From Odontesthes bonariensis (taxonomy: Eukaryota; Chordata; Actinopteri; Atheriniformes; Atherinopsidae), in assembly GCF_027942865.1 (NCBI RefSeq), contig NC_134508.1, positions 32,981,466 to 33,045,465 of the forward strand: a DNA stretch of 64,000 bases. Direction: 5' to 3'. The translations under genes were made by a program, and so were the position numbers. Numbering within the stretch: position 1 is the stretch's first letter; every line of letters begins with the position of its first letter. Below the pieces are notes generated by a model. It made no database searches, was not told the origin of the DNA, and saw only the letters and a list, made by a program, of their open reading frames with translations. Positions 24,422 to 37,116 of this stretch are shown piece after piece.

Positions 24422-27400
24422 ATGCCTAAGTAAGTTCAGACACATTTGTTCAATTTGTTAATGCTTGGTCTTTCCTGCCCTTCGTTCATCCAGATTAGTC
24501 TTTGTAAATGTGTACTGTGGGACGTCTGGTGGTAAAAAATGTCTGAAATGTTTTACTCCTTGCTGATTTTGATATGAAATGCATTGCGCTTTGTCTGGGA
24601 TGCGTCTATTTGCTGCAGCGAACATCGGTGTAAGCGTTTACTAGCATAGGTTAGCACGCACAATATCCACATTAAAATGGTGTTAAACAGTTGTGTAGAC
24701 CACTGTTGATTAAGTTAACCCAACGAGACAGTGGTTACATTTTTGACATTAACTTCACCTCAAACCCGTTTGTTTACGAGTTTTTTTTACTTTTATTCCC
24801 ATTACAATGACACTAATAACCCTGAAAAAATGGATCAAATAGTCGTCATTCAGTTGTTACCTTTGGAAAGTATTGATAGTTGATTTAGCCAGTGTCCTCT
24901 GTGGGTTTAGAATGAGATTTGAAGAAGCAACGTTTTTCTTTTTGGACTCTGTTTAAATCCTGCACATAATCCCCAAATAATTTAATAGCAACTCAAATGC
25001 TTTCTTCGAGGAACATTTTGTCGGTCTGTCTTGTGACTTTTGTAATTTCTCACTCAGCTACACCAGCTGGTCCAAAAATTGTTTTCGTGAATTATGAACA
25101 GTATTATGAATAATGCAGCTGCGAATTTATCTGTGTTAACCCCAGCCTTTTTGATCTTTTCACACAGGTTTTACTGCGACTACTGTGATACGTACCTTAC
25201 ACATGACTCGGTAAGTTGTGTTTCGTGTCCACTGAAATGGTGGAAAATCTTTATATAATACGTTAAACAATCTTTTTCCCGTCCCTTTTTATTTATTTAG
25301 TTATTTATTTATTTATTTTGATCATTTATGAACTATCAATGATTTCATTCTGTTTTCTCTCCAAGCCGTCGGTGAGGAAAACGCACTGCAGCGGCCGAAA
25401 ACACAAAGAAAATGTGAAGGATTACTACCAAAAATGGATGGAGGAGCAGGCTCAGAGCCTGATCGACAAAACAAGTGAGCAAAAAAAAATGTTGGGTCTT
25501 CTTCAGAGTACCAGCTCAAATCCTTTTTGAAGACTCTACAGATACTTTTTGAAAAAGGAGAAAAGGCTGGTTGTTGTGTGAACAGGCATTTAAGATAAGT
25601 TTGCTACATCAGAAGTTTAAAAAAAAGGCAAAAACTGCCCAAAGCAGGCATTAAAAACTTTATATATCTATTTATATCTTATCTATATCCATCTGGAGCG
25701 ATGGCTGAACCAGCCGAGAGATTTGCGTACAACATGGAATATAACAGTCCTCTGTTAATAATTATTTTTTTTGCCTGGACAAACAAATCTGATCTAATTC
25801 AGCTCATGTGTGCTTAACTTAAACGTGAAACAGACCTCGTAGAAGTAACGTACTGTAGACTTATTAAGGAGTAGCCTGGTTAGACGTACACATTATAAAG
25901 CCTGCTACATTTCCCAAACAGAGCAGGCTGGTGAACCTTTTGAGATATTCAATCTCTGTGCACATCGGCTTATTCTGGCCCCCTCTGAGATTATATATCC
26001 CACTAATCAGACATATGATTCAAAGCTGATGTGGATTTTTGTTCCAATCTGAAGGCATGTGATGTTTCACAGAGGAAAAGTCTTCTTTGCAACAAAAACA
26101 CAGATGTTGGCTAAACAATGTTTTGTCTCATTCATTTTACAGCCCAAATATATCACTACTTTTGTACCACATTGAGTTTTTTACTGTGAAGAAATATTAA
26201 AGACACTGTAGTGGTGATTCCGTTCCATATGTGGAGTATGAATTCATCCGTAAAGCCAAAAAAAAGGGCAATGACGGATGCAGACGGGCACGGAGTTCTG
26301 TACCTAATTCTTGCTCTACGCCGAATATTTGTGTGTGAATGTTTCCTCTTTTCTCCCAACAGCGGCTGCATTCCAGCAGGGAAAGATTCCTCCCACACCG
26401 TTCCCCGGTGGCCCTCCCCCAGGTGAGTCGATCATCTCTCAGCTCTGTGTAATTTGATTAACCGACCATAATGAGGACACCGGATTTCTATTGTTGAACT
26501 TGTACTCGCGTGGGAATTCTGTCAGCATATTTCTCTTCTTAAATAACACGCCAGTAGTGATGTGAGGCTTTATATTTCTGCTGGAAATAACATCTGGTTG
26601 AAATACTAAAATTGATTTGTTATTATATTTTGTAGCATCTTATTGTAGGGATGCAGCGATACCACTTTTTTTTTTTTTTTTTTTTCAAACGGATACGATA
26701 CTTCTACCACAAAAAAAAATGCAATGAATTGGAAGACAGGTTTCGGTCTCACTAGCCTAACCACACTGTTCCAGATTAGCCTGACATCTCCCCTAGCCGT
26801 CTGGGGAAAAAAATGCAACAGAATTTACAAGCCACCCTCTGATCGCAGTCTTCATGCAATAAATTGGTATCGGTTCATGGTATTGGTTAACTTTAACGAG
26901 TACGAGTATATTAGAATAGTATCGGCCCGATATCAGTATCGGTGCATCCCTATCTTATTGTTTGACTCTATTGAAAGTCGATGCTCATTAACACATTAAG
27001 ACTTGGAGTGACGTGCATGGTTTTACCTTTCGAGCCCTGAGTGATGTATATGTAAACATCAACATGAGCACAAAAGTCAGTAACTTACAGTAAGAGCTGA
27101 AACGTTTAAGTGCTCAAATAGTTTTTATTTCTTGTTTCTAAATGGTCTTAGTGGACAGGTGTAAGTTTTATTTTTTTTTAATTTTTGTTGTTTTTTTTCC
27201 AAGGTCTTATGTCTGAATGCATTGAGTTATCGCGTCATTTGCTGCAATGCCTCTGAGTCTCATAGTCCACAGCAGTAATTGCACACTAACATTTGTTGTT
27301 TGTTATACAGCTGGTCCTCCTCGACCAGGCATGCTGCCAACACCTCCCATGGGAGGTCCACCTATGATGCCCATGATGGGGCCTCCACCGCATGGGATGA

Positions 27401-27930
27401 TGCCCGGTGGGCCTGGTAAGAATCACCAGGCTTTGAAGATTTTTGTAGCTTTCAAGCTTTTCACAGGTGTCACGTGTACACATCTGATTACTGACACCTA
27501 GTGTAGTTTTACTTGTTAGCAGAATCTGACGCGATGCAGTTCTGTTTGCTCTGTCTCCTAATATTGTTTGGGTGACAGTTTTGATAGTTAAGTCTTTTGA
27601 AAAAGCTACACCATCTGCTGTTGTTGCTCAAACGGTGAAGATCTGCAGCTTTTCTTCATTTTGATTTAATACAATGTTTCAATTCACTTATAGCTCATAG
27701 TGTGATGATAAAAGGTTAATTTGCAAACTTGCAGCAGGATTTTAAACGCAGCGCCTGCTCTTTCGGTCATAAAACAGTACCTAAGCTTTATATCACTGTC
27801 ACATGTAGGAGGCATGAGGCCGCCGATGGGAGGACCCATGCAGATGATGCCAGGACCGCCACACATGATGCGTCATCCTCGTCCGATGATGATGCCGGTC
27901 AGGCCGGGCATGGTGCGACCAGACAGATAA
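24422..27930 (+). CDS. snrpc: snrpc, U1 small nuclear ribonucleoprotein C
   Basis: U1-C is a core protein of the U1 snRNP and helps it pair with the 5' splice site. Coding exons: 24422-24429, 25168-25210, 25366-25474, 26363-26422, 27311-27415 and 27809-27930. They total 447 bp (148 residues plus stop), with GT-AG introns and matching phases. The first exon codes only MPK (Lys split by the intron). Exons 1-3 give the C2H2 zinc finger: [14 protein letters not shown], then [19 protein letters not shown], with CX2C and HX5H ligands. [11 protein letters not shown] follows. Exons 4-6 encode the Pro/Met/Gly-rich tail (for example [19 protein letters not shown]) ending GMVRPDR. Human U1-C has 159 residues. 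An AATAAA at 28323-28328 is a plausible polyadenylation signal. Confidence 0.97.
25475..26362 (+). other. snrpc intron 3
   Basis: GT-AG intron without a recognisable repeat or gene. Confidence 0.8.
26423..27310 (+). other. snrpc intron 4 with a hAT insertion
   Basis: GT-AG intron carrying the 307-bp hAT element at 26646-26952. The remainder is AT-rich with no further features. Confidence 0.8.
26646..26952. mobile_element. Non-autonomous hAT element, 307 bp, 8-bp target duplication
   Basis: The ends are TAGGGATGCAGCGATACC and, read inward from the right, TAGGGATGCACCGATACT. It is flanked by the perfect 8-bp repeat tcttattg at 26638-26645 and 26953-26960. An 8-bp duplication with TAGGGATGCA ends is typical of a very common fish hAT-derived family. 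No transposase is encoded. Confidence 0.9.
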
Positions 27931-28345
27931 GGCTGATTAGACTTTGTGCGCTCTTTGTTGCCATGAACACATCCTGTCCAGTTGAAGACCCATTTGGATT
28001 TTTCAGTGCGACTTTTTTAATGTCCATTCAACTTTGATTATAAGCACCTGATTGTAATTATGTCATTTCTGGATACTTAGTTTAGTTTCTGGTATTTATT
28101 TCCAATCACATTTGAGCTAATTTCAAACAATATTTTTCTTTTATCAAAACCCACCCTTTTTTTTTTTTTTTATCATTAGGATTAGAATACCTCTTCTCAC
28201 TCAGACGTGCTGTTCAGGCCACACATTGAGAAACTGTTTTACTTGACAATATTTGTTGCGTTTTTTTCCTTCTTTGTTTTAGGTTTGAAATGTTTTTGTA
28301 TATCAATTGCATTGGTTCAGGAAATAAAACAATGCTTTCAAACAA
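27931..28345 (+). other. Probable snrpc 3' UTR
   Basis: Follows the TAA at 27928-27930 and includes a T-run (28158-28171). AATAAA at 28323-28328 would place the 3' end near 28345. Confidence 0.6.
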
Positions 28346-28492
28346 GTTTCTTTGTGGTTCATATTGATGTTTGAAAGGCACTATCACAGCATCTCTGGTC
28401 AGACTGAAGCCCTTCAACCAACTTTTGAACGATTTTAAAGTCACAAATGCAGAGTGAGGATGAATTTCGTCTTGTTCATACATGGACACAGT

Positions 28493-28494
<2 letters not shown>

Positions 28495-28528
<34 letters not shown>
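28495..28528. repeat. (TG)n microsatellite
   Basis: Thirty-four bases of uninterrupted TG. Confidence 0.95.
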
Positions 28529-28530
<2 letters not shown>

Positions 28531-29032
28531 CACGCTCACCTTTTTGAATAGGCTTGTAAAAGTTTTTATTTTTTGATAGAGAACCTGAAGCTGATGCCAT
28601 ATAGTTTAGTTGCTTGCTCTTGTGTTGTGTTTTATGACCCTGAATTCAGAATTCAAGATAGTTTTTTTTTTTTTTTTTTCTACACTCGGTCTGTAGAATC
28701 TGCCTGTAAAATCATACCTCAGTCCATATCTTCTCCTCATAACCGACTAATAAACAGATTAAAATACATCCTCATTATTGAAATGACTTATAAACCTGCT
28801 GTAATATAACTGAAAAATCGGAACTGGTCAGTGTATTTAGAAGTAGAGCACCCCCTCTCCTTTGATAAATTACACTAAAAGTATATTTAGCAAAATCAGC
28901 TTTTGTCACAAATCAATCTTAATAAGCAGATCTTTAATTCAGTGTTAAGCTCCTCCTTTTATTGTCTCTAGCTCTTCACTTCTCCACTGGATTTGGGCTT
29001 TTTTTTTTTCTGCCAAATTGAAAAAAAACTAA

Positions 29033-29115
29033 GCAGTGGAGAGCACTCCCTACAAGATGGTGCTCCCGTCCCAGCATGCCGCACAGCGTGACGCAGCTTC
29101 ACATTCTCTATATTC
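29033..29115 (+). repeat. Dispersed repeat, copy 1
   Basis: The segment tggagagcactcc, atggtgct, cccagcatgccgcacagcgt and gacgcagcttcacatt recurs in similar form at 48450-48518, at roughly three-quarters identity by eye. I do not recognise the family. Confidence 0.55.
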
Positions 29116-29565
29116 CCAGGAAAACAGGAAACATGCAAACACAAATGAAAATGCAGTATATACGGTAATAACTGTCTGTTCTTACAATTCTGACAAGCTA
29201 GAAAGTAAATATATGACTACTTTTATTCTTCAGCACAGCCTGAACCCTCTGAGATAAGTTTTCTTGTCATTTCTTTAGTCTTCTGTAGTCCTCAGGAATA
29301 GTTCTCCAGGCTTCCTGAAGGACATTTCAAAGCTCTTCTTTGGATATTGGCTGCCTTTTTGTTCCGTTCTCTGTCAGGAAGACCTGTTTCCCTTCCTTTT
29401 TTTCGTATTTCTTGAATAAATCACTTTCCGATTCTGTTCATCTGGTGTAGATAATGTTTTAGGCCTGACACTTCTTCTTTTGTCCCCTTGGTTTTCTGAC
29501 TAATTTTCTAATAGCCCTTTGGGAATTACCTTTTTGGTGCAAAAATACTTTCTATTTCTATTTAC

Positions 29566-29603
29566 ACAAAGATGTCACAGTTTTCAAACTGTGACATCTT
29601 TGT
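29566..29603. repeat. Perfect 18-bp-arm hairpin
   Basis: acaaagatgtcacagttt and its exact complement aaactgtgacatctttgt flank a 2-base loop (tc). It lies inside the inverted-repeat element at 29225-31765. Confidence 0.9.
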
Positions 29604-29860
29604 CAATTTTCATTGCAACCAAAGAAATAGGAACAAATTATTTGTCTTTGCAACAGTCTGCTGGTAACAAAGTGCCTAAAGATATTATTTAAAATTAGTT
29701 ATTTGCTAAATTGTCTTGTTATGTGCAGACACAATACTGTTAGCTGAGTTAGGTGTCTTTTATGCTTGAATGATTCATAGGTCGGCGTGACTTAACAAAC
29801 CAAAAATAAACCACATATTCCTCTGAAAATGGTCCGTAACAAGAACGGGACTTCAAAAAG

Positions 29861-31584
29861 TAGGGTAAGCGTACCTATTAAGCCCACTTGTGACTTCTGA
29901 GTCAATTAAAAAAAAACTACATCACCATTTTTTCATGGTTCTTCCAATGAAGCTGCTTGTTACATAAATTCTACTTTTGATTGTAAGCCAATCGGATTTG
30001 TCAATCTTAATTTATCGACATGACTTTAGTGTCGTGCCTGCTGCTCCCAGAAGAAGTTGCAAAAAAACTTCAGTGATTTTGATGCCCTGAAAAAAAGTCC
30101 TTTTTTCCATATTTCTACTCCTGCTTTTGGCAAGTGCTCATTTGTTAGCAAAATCTAAGAGATTAGTGCTTTAAATAAAACATGTCAGAATTTTACTAGA
30201 ATTAGAAATCTTTTTTATTTTGAGGTCAAAATATGTGTTTTAGCATGCTAGCCAACAGCCCACATGATACATCAACACAGCCACTGCATAGCATTGTTCA
30301 TTGCAATGACATAAAGCAATAAGCATGTGTAGTTTACATTTTTGTAGGCAGAATATCCTATTATACTGTTGAATAGATAATACATGTGTAAATTTAGCTT
30401 TATTTATTTTTTAATTAACATTTTTACCAAGTGGGCTTAAAGGGGACCCTAGTGAAAAAACAAGACCATTTAGGGTGGATGTTAATGAGTATAGCTAATT
30501 ACTTAAATGTATGATCAATTGATACTTTTCATGATATGTTAGTGCAGCATATAGATTCATGTCATGTAGTTATTTTGTAATGTCATGTGTGTAGAATGAA
30601 TTATTCTGATTTTTAACCAGAAATTCACTGATGTTACCTTTAAGCCCATTTGCTCCCATTAAGCCCACTTGGCTGTGTTTCAATGGAGATTTTCTCCCTT
30701 TTGACTTTTGAACCATTTTCCTGCCTAACTTTGACCTCACCTAATCAATCAGCTTCCTAATGCAGATAATTAAATACCCAAATTTAAATATCAGTGATGT
30801 TGCATCGGTCGATAGGCCTACATTCCATACATTTTATGTTTTAAATATCAATTAAAGTTATTTGTTTATTTGAAAATACTGAAATTGACTCATTTATCAT
30901 CCTTAAAATATTAGTATTGAACCAGGAAACTGCCTTTCTTTCAGTCATTAGGTCTTCAGAAATCTAGATAAAAACATATGCACTCTCAACCAGCTGGCTG
31001 AACCAAAAATTTTGGCCAATGGTAAATGCGAACAGTGCAATGTAGGATAGAGATACAGACAAAATGACAACACATATTGAAAGATGAAGTATTGAAGACT
31101 AATTTCCATTCTAATTTTGATTTTGTTAATGAATAGTTTTTTTGGCTACATTCCAAAGAAGACAGGTTGTAAGTTTAGCTTTTTCTGTGTTGACAACATA
31201 GCAAAAGGCTGATCACGCCTATTTCAAATACCATTTACAGGCCAGAGGAAAGGAGTGGAAACAAAATGAAAATAGCTATTGAGAGCTAAGACATTACATA
31301 TTTTAATACAACAACTTTGGATTGTTGAGATTTTTAAATATATATATGTATTTATCAACAAATCATGAAATGGGCTTATTTGGAAAGCCCATGCCAGACT
31401 TTTGACATATTTTGAGAAATTAAGCAATAAAAAAATAAAAAATTGTTCTAAATGAATTATTGACACTTCAAATGAGACATTAGACTATCATTTTAACTAA
31501 AATGTTCTCACTTCAATTGGGGCGGTATATATAAAAAATATCTGAAAAGCAGATTTGGTGGGCTTAATAGGTACGCTTTCCCTA
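29861..31584. mobile_element. 1.7-kb element with 27-bp terminal inverted repeats
   Basis: The first 27 bases (tagggtaagcgtacctatta then agcccac) and the last 27 read inward (tagggaaagcgtacctatta then agcccac) differ at one position. The motif aagcccacttg and its complement also occur internally near 30430 and 30664, with a variant near 30644. No transposase-like frame is present (the minus-strand frame at 31224-31466 resembles nothing), so it is non-autonomous. It interrupts another repeat (29225-31765). Flanks ttcaaaaag and attaaaaag suggest a target duplication but are not exact. Confidence 0.8.
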
Positions 31585-31765
31585 CATTAAAAAGCAGCCA
31601 ATGTCCAAAGAAGAACTTTGAAAGAGCTTCATAAAGCCTGGAGAACTATTCCTCAAGACCCCTTTAAAAGATTACAGGAAAGTCTGGCTCCTTGGGAGGA
31701 AAATGGAAAGAAATGAGGGGAAGTTTAACACAGTCCTGTAGCCCTGCGGCATAAAATGATCAGCA

Positions 31766-33799
31766 GTTACTACTGCAGCTAGGTTGGAGAGCGTAGTGGA
31801 GTATTTAGCAGCTAAAAAGCCAGATACCACCACCCCCCCACCCCCCCCCCAGGAGTCAGTGGAGGACAGCTGAAATGAATTGCCAGTAAATTACTGCTAA
31901 TGTTGTATTTTTATGTCCTGAAAGTCGAAGGCGACTGTTGGCTGAAGGTTTTGGCGTATCCACTTTTTAAAGTATGACAGCGAATCTGCCGAGATGTTGA
32001 TTCATGAATGCTGTAAGTATTAAAATGCTACGGCTCAGAATTTCAGGCTGCTGGCTGGCAGCTGAGTGCAGTCTTTAGCCGGTGATAAAATTACAAGGTG
32101 TACAGTATGTGTGTTTGATACTGAGCTTGGCACAACATCCTACATCAGAAAAACACAATGTTTGTTTCTGCTCCTAGAGGGGAAAAAAAGAACAATTTGA
32201 ATTAAGTCGTGAACAAATTGGAGTGTAGTTTGGAAAACAAACGTATGTTTTTTTCTGCTGAGCGTTTAGTGATGCGTCTTACTTTTGTAATTGAATAAAA
32301 TCTTTATCATTCTGAAAATACTTGGGTTATCCTTGCTTTGAATTTTTACCCAGAGCTAAAGACAAGCTGAGCGTGTGCTGCAGGTTTAGTGTTTTAAAGA
32401 TCAGCATTGCCAGCATACAGGTCTTTGTTTTGAATCCAGCGTCACCACGTAAGCTCCTCTTCCGTGTTAGTGACGCGCTCTCAGCCTGCAGGTGTCAGTG
32501 TGTTTGGCAGAAGTGTATTCCTGTGATAGGCTGACCTGAACAGAGTGTACTGCCATGGGGGATGAGCATCACTCTGAATATTACATGCAAATGGAGAAAA
32601 CAGATGGATATTTCTAATATTTTTCTACTTTAACAAATAAGAGTTGACCCAACCCTCATTAGTTTACTCAGTCAAGCATGTTTGAAGACTTACAGGCCTT
32701 ATGTAAGGATCATTATCTTAGCTGACGTTCATATATACAAAGCCTTGCAAGAGTTCACTGCTCTCCTTACGCTGGGTTGTAATTTCTGTTTGTAATCACT
32801 AACATTTCCCTTTAACTACAGAAAAGGTCTCAACAGATGGAGCTAGAGAGTCGCAATGCCCTGCAATTAGAGCCAAGACACTGGAATGATGAGCAGTGAC
32901 TGGTTTTGTGCTTCCGTGGACTGTCAAATTTCTGTGTATCACACACTCCCAGAGGACACGTTAGTGGCTCTGTGGTTTAGGAAATTTCTGGGCCATGGAT
33001 AAAAAAGAACCAAATTTGTGGGGGAGTAATAGCCATATGCTTCACGCCGTGTTTGACCGGAGGGAACGCACTGCAAAGACAGTCCAAACTGTTACAGAGC
33101 GGTGCACAACATCAGATAACTTTTGAGAGCTGTCAGTCATGCATGCTGTAAATTGGGATCTTCAAAGAGACCTTGGTAGATTACATGCAATCTTTTGGCC
33201 TCTCTGAGGGCTGGGTTCCATTAAATGTCCAATAAACATCTACTCTCCACATCAGTGAGACAGAAATAAAACCTTGCTAATGCACATTTTATGCACATGT
33301 CGAGCAAAGACAGATGCCCATGTTTCATCTTAAATCGGTGGAGTGTTTATGAATATTCAATCAAGCCGTGACGTGGAGCGCTGCCCTGGAGGGAATGAAG
33401 TGTAGTGGCGAAAAAGTGTTCACGATCAGAGCACAGGAGTTGAGGAAAAAATAAGAACTCCGGATTATAATGAGTCTTACAGGAGGACAGCACTTGTGAA
33501 TATGCAATCCAGTTTTTGGAGAAAAATTAGGAATAAAATGGTGTTTTACACTATTAAAAACACTAACCTATATATAGCTATTATTTCAATTTTGAAGGAC
33601 TGCATTTTTCCAGGTGAAAAAAGAACACAAGCGGGTGGGGGGAGAACAGCTGTTCACTCCATGTTTACATCATTGTGGACTCATCCACGCTGTAAAAACT
33701 TTCCATTTACTACAGCTTATATTTTCAATAACTTCTTGGGTTTATCAGTTTAAAATCATGTTTAATTATGTTATAATTTTCATCTATTTTAATCTGGAG
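31766..33799. other. Gene-free stretch
   Basis: No exon recognised. It contains a C-rich run at 31829-31851. The frames at 32322-32534 and 33496-33823 have no recognisable domain. UHRF1BP1 or TAF11 exons might be expected near here from human gene order, but none was seen. Confidence 0.45.
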
Positions 33800-33816
33800 T
33801 TTAGCCTTGTGTTAAG

Positions 33817-36800
33817 TTGGTAAATCCACTAAATATGCAGCTGAATATTGAGCTCATGTTATTATATAGAGGCGTTGTTCTTTTATTGGAAGACATCTCG
33901 ATTAACACAAAAGGAGCCAATCCTCTTGTGCAAAAAGAAATTATTAAAACAAAAACTTTAACTGAACAAAAACATCAAACTATTAAATGTGGTTTGCTGA
34001 ATATCAGATCTCTCCTTTCGAAGTCTCTGTTAGTGAATGAGTTGATGTGTGATCATCATATTGATATATTTTGTCTTACAGAAACCTGGCTGCAGCAGGA
34101 GGATCATGTTAGCATTAATGAAGCAACTCCCTGTGACTGTTTAAATGTTCACGTTCCTCGAATCACAGGCAGAGGAGGAGGAGTGGCAGCTTTTTTCAGA
34201 TCAGGCTTACTCATTAGTCCCAGACCCAAGATTAGTTTGAGCTCTTTTGAATCTCTGATTCTCAGTTTTCCCACGCAAAGTGGAAATCCCAGAAACCTCT
34301 TGTGTTTGTTGTTGTGTATCGTCCACCTGGCCCTTATTCTGAGTTTCTGTCCGAATTATCAGAGTTTTTATCCCAGTTAGTGCTGAGTACAGATAAAGTC
34401 ATTGTAGTGGGTGACTTTAATATTCATGTAGATGTTGAAAATGACTGCCTGAATATGAACTTTAATTCTATATTAGACTCTATTGGATTTTCTCAGAGTG
34501 TTCACGGACCGACTCACTGCCTTAATCACACCCTTGATCTTGTGCTGACTTATGGCATTGAGAGTGAACAGTTAACAGTGTTCCCTCATAACCCTGTCTT
34601 ATCTGACCATTTTCTGATAACCTTTGAGTTTACATTACTTGACTATACAGTTTCTGAGAAGAAATGTACATATAGAAGGTGTCTATCAGAGGATGCTGTA
34701 ACCAGATTTAAAGAATTAATTCCATCATTTTCTTCACTGCCATGTGCAGATATGACAGAGGACAATTGTCAAGTTGTAAAGTTTAGGTAGTTAACTACCT
34801 AAACTTTACTCCAGCAGCACTTGACTCTCTTGTTGACAGCACTATAGTTTCAATGCGTACAGCACTGGACAATGTTGCCCCTCTGAAAAGGAAGGTAATC
34901 AGCCAGAAGAGGTTGGCTCCTTGGTATAATTCACAGCTGCGTGCTTTAAAGCAGACTGCAAGAAAGCTGGAGAGACAGTGGCGTTCCTCTAATTTAGAAG
35001 AGTCTCAGTTAGTCTGGAAAGATAGTTTAACAATGTATAAGAAAGCCCTTCGTAAAGCTAGAACTGCTTATTATTCATCATTGATAGATGAGAATAAGAA
35101 TAATCCCAGGTTTCTTTTCAGCACTGTAGCCAGTCTGACTAAGAGTCCGAGCTCTGCTGAGCCAGTTATTCCTTTAACTCTCAGCAGTGATGATTTCATG
35201 AGCTTCTTTATTAATAAAATTGTTTCTATCAGAGAGAAGATTGATGGAGTCCTTCCCACTATTATCAGTGATGTATCATCAAGTACAGCAGCTTTAGAAG
35301 TATTTTTAGAACCTGATTTGTATTTAGACGGCTTCTGCCCAGTTGATCTCTCTGATCTAACAACAGCAATAGTCTCTTCTAAACCATCAACTTGTGTTTT
35401 AGACCCAATCCCAACCAGACTGTTCAAGGAGGTTTTCCCATTAATTGACACTTCCATATTGGATTTGATCAATCTGTCTTTGTTGACAGGATATGTACCT
35501 CAGCCTTTTAAGGTTGCTGTAATTAAACCTTTACTTAAAAAACCTACTCTTGATTCAGAAGTGTTGGCTCATTATAGACCTATATCCAATCTCCCTTTTA
35601 TGTCTAAAGTTCTTGAAAAAATAGTTGCAGCTCAGCTTTGTGATCACTTACACAGAAATAATCTGTTTGAAGAGTTTCAGTCAGGATTCAGAGTGCATCA
35701 TAGCACAGAAACTGCACTGCTGAAAGTTACCAATGATCTCCTCTTAGCCTCTGATAGCGGACTTGTGTCTGTGCTTGTCCTGTTGGATCTCAGTGCTGCA
35801 TTTGATACGGTCGATCACAGTATCTTATTACACAGACTTGAACATGTTATTGGGATTAAAGGAACTGCATTAGGCTGGTTTAAGTCATATTTATCTGATA
35901 GATTTCAGTTTGTTCTTGTAAATGAAGAATCTTCCTCACACACCAGAGTAAGTCATGGAGTTCCCCAGGGTTCTGTGCTTGGACCGATTCTTTTCACTTT
36001 ATACATGCTTCCATTAGGTAACATTATTAGACAGCATGGCATAAATTTCCATTGCTATGCTGATGATACTCAGCTGTACTTATCTATAAAACCAGATGAA
36101 CCCAATAGGTTGGTCAGACTACAAGCATGTCTTAAAGACATAAAGACCTGGATGACTCAGAACTGTCTGCTTCTAAATTCAGACAAAACTGAAATCGTTA
36201 TCTTTGGACCTGAGCGTTTCAGGGAGAAATTGTCTAGTTATATAGTTACTCTAGATGGTATTTCCTTGGCTTCTAGTTCTACAGTGAGGAACCTTGGAGT
36301 TATTTTTGACCAGAACTTATCATTTGACTCACATATAAAACAGGTTTCTAGGACTGCCTTCTTTCACCTTCGTAATATTGTTAAAATCAGGAACATCTTG
36401 TCTCAGAGTGATGCAGAAAAACTAGTCCATGCATTTGTTACTTCAAGATTGGACTACTGTAATTCTTTATTATTGGGCTGTCCCACATATTCTCTGAAAA
36501 GCCTTCAGTTGATCCAAAATGCTGCAGCCAGAGTTTTGATGAGAACTAACAGGAGAGATCAAATTTCTCCAGTTTTAGCGTCTCTTCATTGGCTCCCTGT
36601 TAAATTCAGAATAGAATTTAAGATTCTTCTCCTTACATATAAAGCTCTTAATGACCGAGCTCCATCATATCTTAAAGATCTCATTGTAAGATATTTTCCT
36701 AACAGAGCACTTCGTTCCCAAACTGCAGGTTTACTTGAGGTTCCCAGAGTTTCTAAAAGTAGAATGGGAGGCAGAGCCTTCAGTTATCAGGCCCCTCTAT

Positions 36801-36898
36801 TGTGGAATAAGCTGCCAGTAAATGTCCGGGAAGCAGACACCCTTTCCACTTTTAAGACCAGGCTTAAAACTTTCCTTTTTTATAAAGCTTATAGTTAG
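33817..36898 (+). pseudogene. LINE endonuclease-reverse transcriptase, broken in two places
   Basis: An L2/CR1-type polyprotein in three frames. Frame 1 (33817 to about 34300) has the endonuclease start: [18 protein letters not shown] and [14 protein letters not shown] shift near 34300 leads to frame 2 (to 34790), with [18 protein letters not shown] and LSDHFLI, the catalytic Asp/His motifs of the APE-type endonuclease. A second break at 34776-34809 is caused by a 34-bp palindrome. Frame 3 runs about 695 codons to 36898 with the reverse transcriptase motifs [58 protein letters not shown] and CYADDTQLY (the catalytic YADD), then [13 protein letters not shown]. The reverse transcriptase frame is intact and the endonuclease is not. 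Confidence 0.9.
34776..34809. repeat. Perfect 34-bp palindrome in the LINE coding region
   Basis: gtaaagtttaggtagtt is followed directly by aactacctaaactttac, its exact complement, with no loop. The right half continues in frame with the downstream polyprotein ([13 protein letters not shown]). The left half carries the stop that ends the endonuclease frame. The left half therefore looks like an added inverted copy. Confidence 0.95.
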
Positions 36899-37116
36899 GT
36901 CTGTTGAATCTGATAGTGTGTCTGCTAGTGTGTCTTGTCCTGCCTCCACCTCTGGCACCCTCTATACTTTCATTACCCCCTACCCGAACCAGGGTTTGAA
37001 TCCCATTCCCGCTTATCTTACCTCTTTTATTTCTCCCCCTACCCGAACCAGGGTTTGCATCCCCACCCCGCTGTGACTGGTGTGCAGTTGGTGAGAGGCT
37101 GAGGTAGCTTGTGGCT

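Larger units (their letters stand above)
29225..31765. mobile_element. Inverted-repeat DNA element split by a second element
   Basis: The left arm (about 29240-29400) and right arm (about 31585-31762) are inverted repeats: gaatagttctccaggctt at 29299-29316 answers aagcctggagaactattc at 31634-31651. The word agccaatgtccaaagaagaa at 31594-31613 answers the complementary text near 29330-29351. The two halves are separated by the TIR element at 29861-31584. A shorter relative is at 57340-57612. The superfamily is not clear to me, and the outer boundaries are approximate. Confidence 0.55.

Noticed and set aside
27286..27483. 65-residue minus-strand open frame
   Set aside because: Antisense shadow of the Pro/Met-rich snrpc exon 5.
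35071..35472. 133-residue minus-strand open frame
   Set aside because: Antisense shadow of the LINE reverse transcriptase region.
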